Shown piece after piece: positions 45,427 through 57,419 of a DNA stretch of 64,000 bases. The stretch is from Solanum dulcamara (lineage: Eukaryota; Streptophyta; Magnoliopsida; Solanales; Solanaceae): NCBI RefSeq assembly GCF_947179165.1, contig NC_077240.1, forward strand, positions 29,932,001-29,996,000, in the 5' to 3' direction. The notes under the pieces were generated by a model, which saw only the letters and a program-made list of their open reading frames with translations, was not told the origin of the DNA and ran no database searches. Each line of letters begins with the position of its first letter. The first letter of the stretch is position 1. The position numbers and the translations under genes are program-made.

Positions 45427-47851
45427 TGTCATGCCCCGTGAGGGTACCCTAGGCGTGACCAACACTCAAAAGCTATTTCTAGCCTTCGAGCGAACCATCT
45501 GGTCCAATCGCACATTCATTCACTCACATTCTATCGGCGGAAAACTCTATCATGAGAATACTATTCGTAATTTAGGGCCAAAGGCCAAATAAATACCAAA
45601 TCTCTAACTAGATAGAATAAACTAGACAAACGAGCAGTCCAACACTTCCACACTCTAGTCTATGAAGCCTCTATCGACAATCCAGGAGGTGCCAATGACA
45701 AGTTCATGGCTACCAACAATCAAAATAATGGAAATAAAACAAATCTATAAAGATAATCTCGGTATCCTTTGGAAACTGGGAGGACTCACCAACTAGTTGG
45801 AAGTGGGGAGATCTTCAACTGTGCGTCGGTTGATGATCTCTAGTACCTGTCTCTGCATCATCAAATGATGCAGGCCAAATGGCGTCAGTACATGGAATGT
45901 ACGAGTATGTAAAATGGCTGAATAAAAACAACATCAGAAAGAATCAAACTAATTCGGAATCTCAACTCAGAAAGAAGAACAACTCAATCAAGTGTCCTAA
46001 GTCTAAACAAGAATATGGTTTAGATGGGACCATTCACATACAATTCAACTCAATCCGACTCAGAGTACTATCAAGACCTATATGGGAGTTTCTCTTATTC
46101 GACAACCATCACTTATGAGCCAGTGACAGTACAACAAACCGACGTTGTTGCCGCGTCTGTTCATACTTGTCAGGGTATGAATGAATCAACCAATCATGGA
46201 TCCAATCCAACCAAGTCCTATAATGTCAGGACAAAAATTTTGGAGAAACATCCGACTTTAACGGTTCAATCCCCTCTTATGTTTGGCGATGTAGTTATTG
46301 GATTCGAGTTATTACTTACTCTTATCCAATTTGGTGCTCGATACTCCTCCCACGACTCAATGCTCATAAAACTCCTTCCAATTAACTCAATCAAATCATA
46401 TCGACAAGTCTCATTTAGAACCTTGTCAACTATCAACTCTATCACAATCAAACCTCTTCCAATCATACTATCCGATCAATCCCAATCATATCTTTCAAGA
46501 GTAAATTAAATATACATTTATAACAACATACTAACCTAACCAATCGTTCCTCTATTCATTTAACAATTCCCTTGGGACTCATCACAACTCTAAGGTTTTA
46601 AATCAACAGTTCAAGATAAACAACATATTTAAGAAAATTAACATTTTTCGTCATAATCAACACAGTTAAGAAATTAACAATATATGTTCGACCTCTCATC
46701 TCAATCAACTCATACCAACATGTAGCACATCACTTTTTTGACTCTACAACATCAACATAATAGAAATTAGGGTAATAGATGAAAATGACCTATTTGGACC
46801 TAACTCTATCAATAAACTTCATTCTTATGAACAATCAATCTCAAAGAAGATGTAGGGAACATGGGTGGACTCAACCCATACTTTGAGTAGACTTACATAC
46901 CTTGTGAACACTTGGAAGAAACCTTGATGTTAGGTCTTCAATAGAAGGCTTGGATTCTTGAAGCTCTTGAAGGCAATCTTTGTTGGAGAAGGATTTGAAG
47001 GAGAAGAGAGGGAAATTTCTAGGGATTTTAGAGAGAGAGATGGAGCTGAAAAATGGTCCAAAAACGTCCAAGGATAGTATATATATATTATTTGGGGAAA
47101 TGCCCAAATTGCCCTTTTTCCAAAATCTGGAAAATAGGCTAAAACGCTACTGGCGCGATAGTGGCGCATCGCACCACTGCAGCGCCAAGTTCAATAGGCT
47201 GAAAACCTGTACATCGGCTAGAGGCACATTCCCCAAGGATTAAACTACTGAGGCTGTTTTATGGCGTGATAGTGGCGCGTCGCGCCCTTGTAGTGCCAAG
47301 CCTAAGTTTTCTGGGTTCTGGAAAATAGGCTTAAAAACCCTGCACATCTCGTAGTGGCGCGCCGCGTTAGGGACTAAACTGCTGAGGCTTGTTCCTAGCG
47401 CGATAGTGGCGCATCGCGCCACTACGGCGCCAAGCCCAGATTTCCAGCAATTGCAACTCAGGCCTGAAATTCCTTCAGTGCTAGTTCGTCTTAGGATAGT
47501 CATGACTTTTGGCTCTGAACTTTAAAAATTACAATCTTAGTGGCGTTGGAAAGAAGACTCGAAGACCTTTAATTTAATAGGTCATGGTCCACCCAGATCA
47601 TCGTCTTTCAAAATATATGGTCATTAGAAGTCGACCCCCTATAAAGACTCATTCTAAAACTTAGCCAAGACGAATTCTTTGGACTTAGCTTGGTTTTAAG
47701 GGTCCTTTGTGACCCCACATCACCTCTAAAACTCTTCAATTACTTAGGGACTCATCCTAACTCATGCATATACTTCACAATAGTCGAGTTCGATCCTACA
47801 CGTATATAAGAAGGGTACGAATCTTAGTGAAGAATTTTGGGGGTGTTACAG
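45427..47851 (-). mobile_element. L6: LTR-like unit inserted in the repeat array
   Basis: It runs TGTCATGCCCCGTGAGGG...GGGGGTGTTACA, TG...CA ends, 2425 bp, no coding capacity; the open frames at 45879-46509 have no motif and are chance. The bases outside are GTCAA on the left and GTCTC on the right, so a 5-bp target duplication is not preserved or not exact, though the same repeat array lies on both sides. On the minus strand the order is the GCGC-rich word cluster (47445-47135) and then the donor-like ACAAGGTATGTAAGT (46904-46890). Confidence 0.75.
47135..47445. repeat. GCGC-rich palindromic word cluster inside L6
   Basis: The phrase 'ggcgcgatagtggcgc', then 'tcgcgcc' or 'tcgcacc', and 'ggcgccaag' or a close variant occurs three times (near 47150, 47262 and 47397), with an extra 'tggcgcgccgcgtt' at 47355. 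It is the most GC-rich part of the window outside TOC159. Confidence 0.85.
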
Positions 47852-47995
47852 TCTCGTCCTTGAAAAAGTGTTGGATCGTGAAATGGGTTTGGAGTCAAGG
47901 TCAAGTCTTAGTTTGGAAGTGGAGTTCCAATTCAGGTTTCAAGTTTTGAGTTCAGATGTCGGGGTCGAGTCCCAAGTCTGGTGTTGGGATGGAAC
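47852..47995 (+). repeat. Degenerate GGTCTCGAGTC array, right part
   Basis: After L6 the words 'gtctcgtcc', 'tggagtcaaggtcaag', 'gtcggggtcgagtcccaag' continue the array of 44730-45426 for about 140 bp. Confidence 0.65.
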
Positions 47996-48327
47996 TTGAA
48001 TTAGTCATCAAATTTCTTTTTTGTATGATAATTAATAGGGATTAACTGGCAAAGCACGTTCATAGACACTAGTACTATATTAAAAGCATGAACACCCTTA
48101 AAAATGTTGTTTAAACTTTTTTTCCTTCATTAAAAGACTTTGCGTTAGACAAAATCGTATTTTCACTATTTTTCTTCAATTATTATACAATTATTCTAAT
48201 GATATTAAATATTGCCTATAATATAAATTGAAAAATAATTGGTCAACTTAATTAAGGTATCCTAAAATAATGAAAAATTACATGAATCCTAATTATATGA
48301 GGAGACTCCAAAATATGCACAACTTTT
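47996..48327. other. AT-rich spacer, nothing recognised
   Basis: No gene visible. Confidence 0.5.
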
Positions 48328-49900
48328 GCAGAGCCAGAAATTTTATGAAGGGGGTTCAAAAAAATTAAACACGCTAATCATATCCATAAATAAATGGGTC
48401 GGGTCAAATATACCTATTTTGCAAGAAGAAGGGGTCTTTCTACAAGTTTTTAAGTTTCTTTTGAATTCTCTTTAGCTCCTGAAAGTGCAAATGGAGAGCA
48501 AACATAAACTTTTACATTTAAAAAGACTTAAAATAAATACCATCTCAAAGTAAAATCACTCTTCCTCCACAATTTTTTTTTGACATAAAATGGCTTCAAA
48601 ACAATACAAAAACACCCTGAACAATAGAAATTATTATATCTTGATATGTATTACAAAACATAGTGATAATTACACCACCTTGAAGGGGGATTAAGAAACC
48701 AAACAAACAAATAAGCCTATCAAAACATTGTTTTACAATTTAAATTTAACTACATACACTATTACAATTGTATTCTACGAGGTTTCATAACTTGAAATGT
48801 CTTAATAATAGCATCATTAGAAATACTATCAAATACATCTTTTTCTAAATAAGGCATCAAACAACCACTAAAAGAATCATCACTCATTTGGCACCGCAAG
48901 TCATTCTTGATAAACTTCATAGTCGAAAAAGCTCTTTCAACGGAGTCAGTGGGAACTAGTAGAAGTAGAGCAAGTTTCACTAAGTGGAATACCAAAGGAT
49001 AAGTAGAATGTTTCTTTTTCTGAACTAATCTTTTGGAAAGATCACAAAGCCCATTTAGATCGGAGAACCTTTCATCAACATCACGAACATCAACAACATA
49101 ACTTGCAAGTTGATTCTCCAGAGCACTCATATTAGATTCATCAAAGTCACCCGGATATAATTTTGCCATTCTCATTCTTTTTTGATGTCAAAATTTAAAA
49201 ATGAGTTAATTGGATTTAAGAAAGCAATTCCATGGAGAAAATCGGTAGTCAATTCATCAAAACGATCATTAAGTTCTTGAAGTTGCCAATCAATAATATT
49301 GCAAAAGACTTCAACATGATAATGATGTAAGATTGTATAGTTAGAAAGCTTTCGTCGTGATCTTAAAGAGCTAACATATGGATCCTAAAAGTTAGGTATA
49401 AAAACATCATGTTTGATACAAAATGTAAATATCTTAGCAATAAGAGAGTCCCATTCTTCATCCCTTAAAACTTGCAACCTTCTCTTTGCTACTTCAACAA
49501 GTAGCATGGCATTTGCAATATCTTGGTCCTTTTTTTGTAAGCATTTATTAAACTCATTTGTAATTGCTAAGACATCTCTCATCAAATGCAACATGAACGT
49601 AACCTCATATGTTTGGCAAGCTTCGAGATGTCCCATTGCCTTAGCTCTTTCATCCAAATTTTGTGCATCAAGAGCAAGTGATTCAAGAACATCAAGAATA
49701 AAGCTAAATATAATAATTAAATTATTAAAGCATTTATAATGAGATCCCCAACGAGTGTCACAAGCTCTTGAAAGATCAAGTTGTTGATTCACGCCCCTAC
49801 CGGTTGTAAGTTCACCCATATCTAATGCCTCTTTAATTATTTCTTTTTGAGAATCACGTAATTCATCCATACGTTTAAAAGAAGATCCCAATACATTAAA
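48328..49900 (-). mobile_element. Second hAT copy, truncated at both ends
   Basis: It matches 28373-29944 of the complete element, starting within the terminal repeat (only 'gagccagaaa' remains) and ending where L7 begins. The inner and N-terminal half and the right terminus are missing, so it cannot be mobilised by its own ends. Confidence 0.88.
48762..49891 (-). pseudogene. hAT transposase C-terminal half, frameshifted copy
   Basis: Two frames (49891-49385, 168 residues; 49175-48762, 137 residues) match the C-terminal half of the transposase at 28805-30421. The glutamate motif is 'VPTDSVERAFSTMKFIK', with small changes from the first copy. A stop at about 49385 ('cctaaaagtt' versus 'cctcaaattt' in the first copy) and a one-base deletion near 49180 break the frame. 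The DDE aspartates are not present in this truncated copy. Confidence 0.88.
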
Positions 49901-51315
49901 ACAAACATTGTCGAAAATACTTCTAGGACATTAAAGTCATCGTACCAAAACTCTAAGCAAAACAACAAGTCTAGGAAAGGGATGTAACCCCACAAAAAAA
50001 ATATGAAAATAGTCTAACAAATAGTCTAAGTCAGAAAAGATGGACTAAGAACTAGGATGAACCTATGATAGCCTAAAAGAGTTGACCCACCCTTGAATTC
50101 GGTTGCGATCAAAAATCACCTATGCGAGGTCGATTAGTAACCGCTTGAAGATCCCCTGTACTCAAAAAGGAAATAGCAAGTGTAGTATCAGTACACATAA
50201 CAACTATGTACTGATAAAATCACTTGGCTACTCCAGTAAGAATAATATAAATAGTCAACTACAACATAGTAAACACACATTATATAAAATATATTCCAGC
50301 TATTATTTTATTTCAGTCACATAATAATCATGACCCAATGCAGCAAATATAAAAGTCACAAAAAGGTCCTCTCATGGAACCCATACCCAAATTGTTAGTG
50401 CGTCAAAACGTGACACCTAATCTAATTACCAAGACGTTGGATAACCACATAGAGTTACACAATCAAGAACAAGTTCATTTCATCTAATTGATCACATTAG
50501 TCATTTAATCAGGTTTGGTTCATATTTCCCTATTCACATACATGTATGCACACAATGAAGCAGTTGAAAAGCATATATATCACAAATGGGAAGTCAAACC
50601 ATCACCTACCTTGAAACCAAGTCATGGAAACTCTACAGGACTGGAGTTTTCCCTTTCTGAAGTCTTTCGACTTATTTTTGGTCTAAAAACAATCATACAT
50701 ATATAAAAGATCAATAAAATGGCTTAATTTATCCGTAATTATAGCAAAATACCAACCCAAGGCCAAACCTATGATCCTAATGTTCAACTAGGGCTTTTTT
50801 CCACCATTGCAATTAAGCCAAAACCCTCCCCCAATGATTTCTATTGTAGATTCTATGTAATAAGAGTCAAAAAAGACTAGGAGAGTAATTTACTTACCTT
50901 TAGTTGAAATTTGGTGGAAAACTGACAGATGTTTGCCCTAGGTCGCCTCCTAGCTCTTGTGTTTTCCAAAAATAACATTTTTGGGTTTTTTCTCTGATTT
51001 AAGTCATGCCTAGCCCGCTACAGTGGGACCATCTCGCCACACATCCCAGCTATAGAGGCTAAAATCCCTCCAGAGCGGACTGAACGAAAATAGAGAGATC
51101 GAAACTTGAGTTCTAAGTTCCCCTTTCATAACACACCCCCAATTCATGGCGTTCTAAAAATACTCTTTCACGCCAATATTAATTTCAGAAGTTTTACTTG
51201 TTCGAATTTGATTTTGTAAAGCCGTTCAGGGTCCTTAATGTCTTGAATATCAACTCGCATGATCAAATTCGTAAATACAACATCCATCCATTACCGAATT
51301 ATTCTACACCCCACC
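49901..51315 (-). mobile_element. L7: LTR-like unit, both ends degraded
   Basis: It joins the hAT copy without a TGTCA terminus and ends near 51315 with 'ctacaccccacc'. The order of parts resembles L8: 'aagtgtagtatcagtac' at 50179, a single minisatellite-like unit at 50398-50440, a donor-like AAAGGTAAGTAA on the minus strand (50901-50890) and a GC-rich cluster at 51005-51080 ('ctagcccgctacagtggg'). Confidence 0.6.
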
Positions 51316-51665
51316 TGTTAACACCCAATTTTGGCTCTCTATGCTCAAAAAATTAACGTCGTCAGACTTCTTGATCGTTAAAGAGCAAAAAATATATATT
51401 GTTTTACACATTTTGTTTTAGTTTTAATTTTTTTTATTAATAATTATCCTTATTTTAGGATTTTCATGAATTTATTCTCATTTTTTCCCTTTTAATAATT
51501 TATGGATAAACTTTTTTAGTTTCGTAAATAATAAGATTCTTATCCATTTATTGTCATTGTAAAATTTTAATAGTCACACTTTTTTTACAGTCATCAACAA
51601 GTGTACACAACATATCATTGTAATTTAGTTTTTACAACATAGTATATCTTCCAAAATATCGATTA

Positions 51666-51708
51666 CATTTTATTTTATTATTATTATTATTATTTTATTT
51701 TATTATTT
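51666..51708. repeat. ATT/TTA microsatellite
   Basis: A run of ATT trinucleotides, slightly interrupted ('attattattattattatt' then 'ttattttattatt'). Confidence 0.85.
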
Positions 51709-52439
51709 TTGTTACATATCGATACATATATTATTTTTGTAATGACTTATTAAGTCTTTTAGAGAATGATTTCTCACTCTTTAATAAAATACCTCTCCGT
51801 AAATTTAAATTAGAACTTTTGGATTATTCGGTAGCTATGGATAATTAGTTGACAGGTAATTTTAGGTAATTAATTTAATTGATGGACTAAATTATTAATT
51901 TATTTCATACCATATACCATTTATCACATATTTATTAAAATAAGTTAGTAGGACTTGTCACTTTTAGTACATAATTAAAGCGAATAAATTAAAGAAAGAG
52001 AGATTAATATTATTAGGTCATACCACAAACCACTTGCAAATCTCAATCATCGATCCCACCATCAACAAGACTCACCGAAAGGGGCAACACATAAACTTAT
52101 TAAAGTTCCAATTTCTGGCTCTATGCATATTGATAATTGATGGTCATTAATCTTTATTATTATTTTATTATTCTTGTTACTTAGATGATAAGGAGTATAG
52201 AATGGGTTGGAGAAAATTGATTGTTTTTCTTTTTCACTTTGTTGTTGAGTTCAATATGGGCATCTCTTTTTGAGATGGTGGGATCATTTAATATGAAATC
52301 TTTATGCAATGATTATTGTGGTACTTGTGCTTAAGAAATTGGAATGACATACATGAATAAAAGGAGAGAAAATTTTGAGATCTCTAAAAATATTTTCGTC
52401 TGATCTTCTTCCCAAAAGCTGCAGCCCCCACAAAAACTT

Positions 52440-52681
52440 TTCTCCTCACCCACTTTTTCCAGATAACAACCCAACAACACAACAGTAATGAATACCACTC
52501 TCTCCATTCTCTTCTCTTTTTCTCCCTCACAAACACACCACCACCACCACCTGAAGAGAACCCATTTCTCCATCAGAGAACAACCCCACGACCTACCAGA
52601 TCTACGTCACAATCCCTCACAAATCCCCAAGGAAGGTTGTCCTTTTAGCTAGAACAAAGAAACCCCTTCCTTGTGGTAAGT
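52440..52681 (+). other. Leader-like stretch ending in a splice-donor consensus
   Basis: C/A-rich text with 'caccaccaccaccacc' precedes 'cttgtggtaagtaaacc', where GTAAGT is a perfect plant 5' splice site. No open frame of note covers it on the plus strand. It could be the first exon of a non-coding transcript or of an element's leader. Confidence 0.35.
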
Positions 52682-53889
52682 AAACCAAATTCGAGTTTGA
52701 AACTGTGTAGCTGTTAGTAATTTTGGAATATCTCACTGTATATAGCTTTGTTTTTAGGAAATAAATATGTTTTGGAAAGATAAAACACGTATCTACAACT
52801 TGTATGCTTATATTGGATCCTAGATCTACTGTTATTGAGTTGAAAAATAAGACAAAATATAAGACAAGTTATGTTCAGATTCTTGATTTAAAACTCGCAT
52901 ATGTACAACTGTTAGTGCTTTGATTATATCTTTTTGTACAAAATTTATTTTGCAATGATTCTTAGTTTTTTGCAAACTTAAGACATATATCTACAACTTT
53001 TATAAAGGACATAAAGTCCCATTTTGTCGTTTGAATTTTCAAAATTTAGGGACAACATGAGGTACTTGGTTGGCCGTATTTACTGTTTTGATACTCTTAA
53101 ATGGTAATATGAAATCTTACTTCAAGTTTATATATTATATAGTACAAGTTGAAAATGGCCAATGAAAAAAATCTCTCCATCAGTTTTCGAGGCCTCTCCA
53201 TTTCAAAAGATGAAAATTTTAGTTTAAATTTACACTACACATTATATATTATAAGTTGAAGGTTTGAAACTCCGATAACTAGTTTGTTATTTTTTCATTT
53301 TTACATCTTAAATCTGTTACACATTTTTGACATTTAAATCCCTTTCATTTTTTTTGACATTGTTACTTATGGTGTTGTGATAATTGATTGCTATTGTTAA
53401 GATTGATTCCTACTGTTACTATATTTACTATAGGATATTGCTTTATGCCATCCAGTTTTATGATGTTTCCGGTCACTGACACATTGGATTCGAGCCAATT
53501 AATTATTGCTTTATTTTTTGTATAACTTACATAAATCCCATAGTGTTAAGAGTCAATTACATTCTATCCATATTCTTTTTCAAATTACAAAAATTCCTTA
53601 TTTTTTGAAAAACTCGAATACATAAGTCATCTTCCCTGATACATAGTGATGCTTTTAATGTTGTTGTGGTAATAAAGGAAAATTAATGGAAAATTTGTTA
53701 ATTGAATACTTTGTTGCCTTTTAAAAGGAAAAAAGTAAATAAAGAAAGCATAAATTATGGAAGAACTTTATTAGCAATGGAATTCAAACCCTGACAAATT
53801 GAAACATGCGAGTACAATTCAAAATTCAAAATTCTTCTTCCATTCTTCCAAAAAAAACTCAATTTTTCAATCAAAATTATTTATAAATT

Positions 53890-55270
53890 GTACTGATACA
53901 ACATGAACCTGTCGATCTTGTTGAGACATTCCAAAATCTGAAAAAGTGAGGTGAGGTATGAACGATACAAAAGTGATGAAATTGTTATGGTCAAAATACA
54001 GGAGTTGGTGGTGGCTCCGGTATGGGCTTTGTGTCGATATCCATGGATGGCGCCATTGTTGAATGTTAAAAAAAAGTTATGGGAGTTAGTATAGAGATAA
54101 GAAGAATGTGTAGAGGGATTACGTCATCACGTTTTTTTTGTTTTCAACAAATCTTATTGCTGATTTTTTTTTCTATTTTTTGTTGTTTATCTTTATGTGA
54201 TACATATAGGTTCAGATTTTTAATGCATCTAATTATTTTTCTTTCTTAAATTAATGTATCATGCCTTCGTTTTAATATTATGATACATAACATTTTTTTC
54301 ATGCACAATAAATTGTGTTCAAATATTAATTTTGATACATAAGCTTAATTTATTAAAACACAAATTAGTATGTATCATGTTCATAGTTATTTATTTGATA
54401 CATTACTATTATAAATTTTATTATTTTTTACAACCAGATACATACACCTTAAGTTATTCAATTAGAAGGTTATGTATTTATAGACATTATCAAATATAAT
54501 TGTTGATATATAAACGCTAATGTTTTTATAACAATATCAATTTGTATCGTATTCATAGTTATGTATATAACACAACATTGATAGAACAACTGGTTGATTC
54601 TTTTTTGATATTTCGTTTAAAATCTTTTTCTGATACATATGAGTTCTGGACATGATACATAAATTTGAATTTATAATAAATATATCTGAAATATAATGAC
54701 TACCAGTAATGTATCTATCTCAAATATAACATCTTATGGGCGATAATTACCTTTTAATGTATCTAGTAGAAATAATGTACTTAATAATTCAAACAAGGTA
54801 CATAAACAGTAATGTATCATGATAAATCTATCCATCTCGAAAATACAATTCAAATGTAATGTATCATAATTTTGAAACGAAGGCATTATACATTAATTTA
54901 AGAAATAAAATAATTAGATACATTAAAAATGTGAACCTATATGTATCATAAAAAGATGAACAACAAAAATCGACATTCATCCATATGTATCAATAATTTT
55001 TTAAGATGAAAAAACTATAAAAAAAATAATAAAACAAAAACTTAAGTGATGGAAATAAATCTACCTCTTGAATAACTTGGAATCATTAATTGGAAAAATA
55101 AAATATTTGAAATTCAAAATTAGATTAATGGATGTAACTGGGAGATTTGTGGAGTGAAAAAAGAAAAATAATCATGGGTATGATACTTTGAATTGATGTA
55201 TCTGGAAAAGGGAATGATGGGAGCAAAAGAAGGAATTTTTGATATTTTTTGAAATGGTAGGAAAGATAAG
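53890..55270. repeat. GATACA/TGTATC-dense foldback repeat
   Basis: Between about 54195 and 55200 the six-base word GATACA or its complement TGTATC occurs well over a dozen times. The stretch 54170-54300 is the reverse complement of 54850-54980 with a few changes (for example 'gatacatataggttca' versus 'gaacctatatgtatca', and 'atgccttcgtttt' versus 'aaacgaaggcat'), so the block can fold back on itself with a loop of about 550 bases. No coding capacity is visible. Confidence 0.7.
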
Positions 55271-55587
55271 AAAATATGGTAAAAAGGAGTGTGTAGTTAA
55301 GCAATTTTTACTTTTTTTTCACTATTCTCTTGACTTTGGCTTTCCATTTCATTTGTTTAATTTTTTTTTGCTAATGATGACTTGTGTAGTGGTTGTTCTA
55401 TTTTGACTATAATTTTGATATTCTTGTGTGGTTGGATTGATCCCATATTCTTCTAGTAATTTTTTTTAAAAATAAGTTGTATAATTATGATTTGATTGCT
55501 GCTTGTTGTTGTAAATTATTTTACTTTATTTTGATTTAGTTTTTTTATATTAGTTTTCGTATTTTAGGAAAAATAATAATAATTAGT

Positions 55588-55672
55588 TAGTCAATGAAAA
55601 ATAATCTCTCTATCGGTTTTTGAGGCTTCCCCATTTTAAAAAGGCAAAAATTTTAGTTTACATTTATATTAT
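55588..55672. repeat. Repeat of the 53160-53260 phrase
   Basis: 'tcaatgaaaaataatctct' followed by 'tttttgaggcttcccca' and 'aaaattttagttta' matches 53158-53232 in the same orientation. It sits directly against the end of L8. Confidence 0.65.
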
Positions 55673-56220
55673 ATTTTTCACGACCCCGATCCGCCGTGAC
55701 TGGCACCTACACTAACCCTCCAGTGGGAGAAACATTCTTACAGCCCAAGCTATCAAACTAAAGAGATAAACAAAATATCAGTATAACAAAAGGGGAAACA
55801 TTCCTAATGTGAAGTCATAAAACTAGAACAGTGTTTGAAATCTTAGTCCTGGAAAAAGGACTAGAACAAAGAAGATTCCACGACAGCTTGAAATAAATAG
55901 CTCACCCTTGAACTCGAACAAGTCTCACTCTTCTAATCAAGGTCTCTCCGTAGCCGACTGAGTATGACATTTACTCAACAAAAAATAGAGCAAGTGTAGT
56001 ATCAATACAAGAAAGCAACAGTGTATTGGTAGGATCACGCGGTTAGCAAGTAAGTAGATCATAGACAAGTAAACTCAACATAACAAACACATGTATATAC
56101 AAAATAAGTTAAACAATCTCGTCTCCAACCATATTCAGCAAGACCATAATTCAATATCTTCAATATGATATAACTTCACGTAAGGGTCATCTCAGGGGAC
56201 CTGTAAACATTCAATCTTGT

Positions 56221-56371
56221 GTCGGAATGTGACACCTGATCCAAATATGTATCAAAATGTGACACCCAATCCAAATATGTATCGGAATGTGATAGCCGAT
56301 CCAAATATATGTCGAAACATAACACCCAATCAAATTTATGTGTCAAAATATGACACCCGATCCAAACATAC
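56221..56371. repeat. Minisatellite inside L8, period 30 bp, five units
   Basis: Units at 56221, 56251, 56281, 56311 and about 56341 share 'gtcgaaatgtgacaccc' and 'atccaaatat'. Because 30 is a multiple of 3 the array yields ten-residue repeats in two open frames, neither of which is a gene. Confidence 0.92.
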
Positions 56372-56964
56372 CACAATCACAAATACATTCAGTATTTACA
56401 GCATTATATCACCAAGAATAGGTTCATCACAAAACCAGGCCAGCAAGTGATCATTTCACCTATAATCTAGCATGTTTCCCTATTCATATACATATATGCA
56501 TATCATAAAGCAATTTAACAAGTATATAAAATACGTACGGGAAACAAAACCATCACCTACCTCGAATTCAAGGTTCAACAACCTTAAAGTGCAAGAGCTA
56601 TCCCTTTTCGAGTTCTTTCTGCTAGTTCTTGGTCTAAAAATAAGTCACATACACAAGGATCAGTAAAATAGCCTAATTCAAAAGAATTATAGCTCAATTA
56701 TTACCCAAGGACAAAACCCATGATCCTAACCCCACCTTAGGACTATTTTCCACTATTAGTTTCAGTTCAAACCCTTCCCCAATGATTATCAACTATAGTT
56801 TCTAGGTACTAGGAATCAAATAATGAGTTTAGGGAGTAAAATCCTTACCTTAAGCGTGGAATTTCATGGGGAATTGATAAAAATCATCGTAGGTCTCCTC
56901 CAATCTTTCTAGAAACTATTTTTGCAGAAAAATGTCATTTCTTGGGTTTTTCCTGACTTAATTT

Positions 56965-57035
56965 GCGATTGTCCCACTCTGGCGGGACCCATCCCACTCT
57001 GGCGGCACCAATCCCGCTCTAGAGATATTGGCGGA
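56965..57035. repeat. GC-rich repeated word cluster inside L8
   Basis: 'cccactctggcggga', 'cccactctggcggca' and 'cccgctctagag' with 'attggcgg' follow each other, three near-repeats in 60 bases. Confidence 0.75.
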
Positions 57036-57419
57036 TAGAGAGTTCAAAGCTTGAGATCCAAACTCTCATTTCACAACACACCTTCCAATGATGTATTAAA
57101 ATATACTCCTCACGCCAAGTCCAATTTTGGGATTTTTTCTCGCCAGAATGAAATTCTGCGAAGTCATAAATGCTCTGTATCGTCTTGGCTATCATCTTAC
57201 CCACTAAAATTAGAGATTTGATCCTCCATCATTCTTAAGGTACCCCTAGACCTCATCTGACTTAGAATTCGTCCAAGTCTGGCTTAGGCTAGATTTTTTC
57301 AAAGTTACTACTCAAAGTTTTCTGGACCAAAATCCTTTCTCATTAGCCTATCCATAATGAGAGGGACGGTTCATTACAATAGATACCAATTTACTCATCA
57401 CTCATCCTCGAGTGGCTAA

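Larger units (their letters stand above)
51316..53400 (+). mobile_element. Putative LTR/leader of another retroelement family
   Basis: It starts TGTTAACACCCAATTTTGGC, which resembles the start of long LTRs of the Tat/Ogre type in nightshades. No protein-coding part is visible and no matching end is found. A C/A-rich leader-like stretch (52440-52680) is followed by GTAAGT at 52676-52681. The phrase 'caatgaaaaaaatctctcc' with 'tttcgaggcctctccattt' at 53160-53225 recurs at 55588-55650, so the GATACA-rich block lies between two copies of it. Confidence 0.35.
55676..57378 (-). mobile_element. L8: 3' LTR attached to a Gypsy chromovirus remnant
   Basis: On the minus strand it starts TGTAATGAACCGTCC at 57378, just after polyprotein sequence that ends in a chromodomain, and runs to the degraded end near 55676 (TTCACGACCCCGATCC on the plus strand instead of TGTCACGACC). 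The position after the polyprotein end identifies it as a 3' LTR and ties the whole set L1-L10 to Gypsy elements. It carries a 30-bp minisatellite (56221-56371), a donor-like AAGGTAAGG on the minus strand (56852-56844) and a GC-rich word cluster at 56965-57035. Confidence 0.75.

Noticed and set aside
45879..46509. Open frames of 79 and 161 codons
   Set aside because: They lie inside LTR unit L6, have no recognisable motif and are not shared with related units.
45422..47856. Five-base target duplication for L6
   Set aside because: GTCAA and GTCTC agree in only three of five bases, and the flanks are low-complexity repeats.
56176..56450. Two open frames with ten-residue repeats (plus and minus strand)
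   Set aside because: They come from the 30-bp minisatellite in L8, whose period is a multiple of three, and not from selection on a protein.
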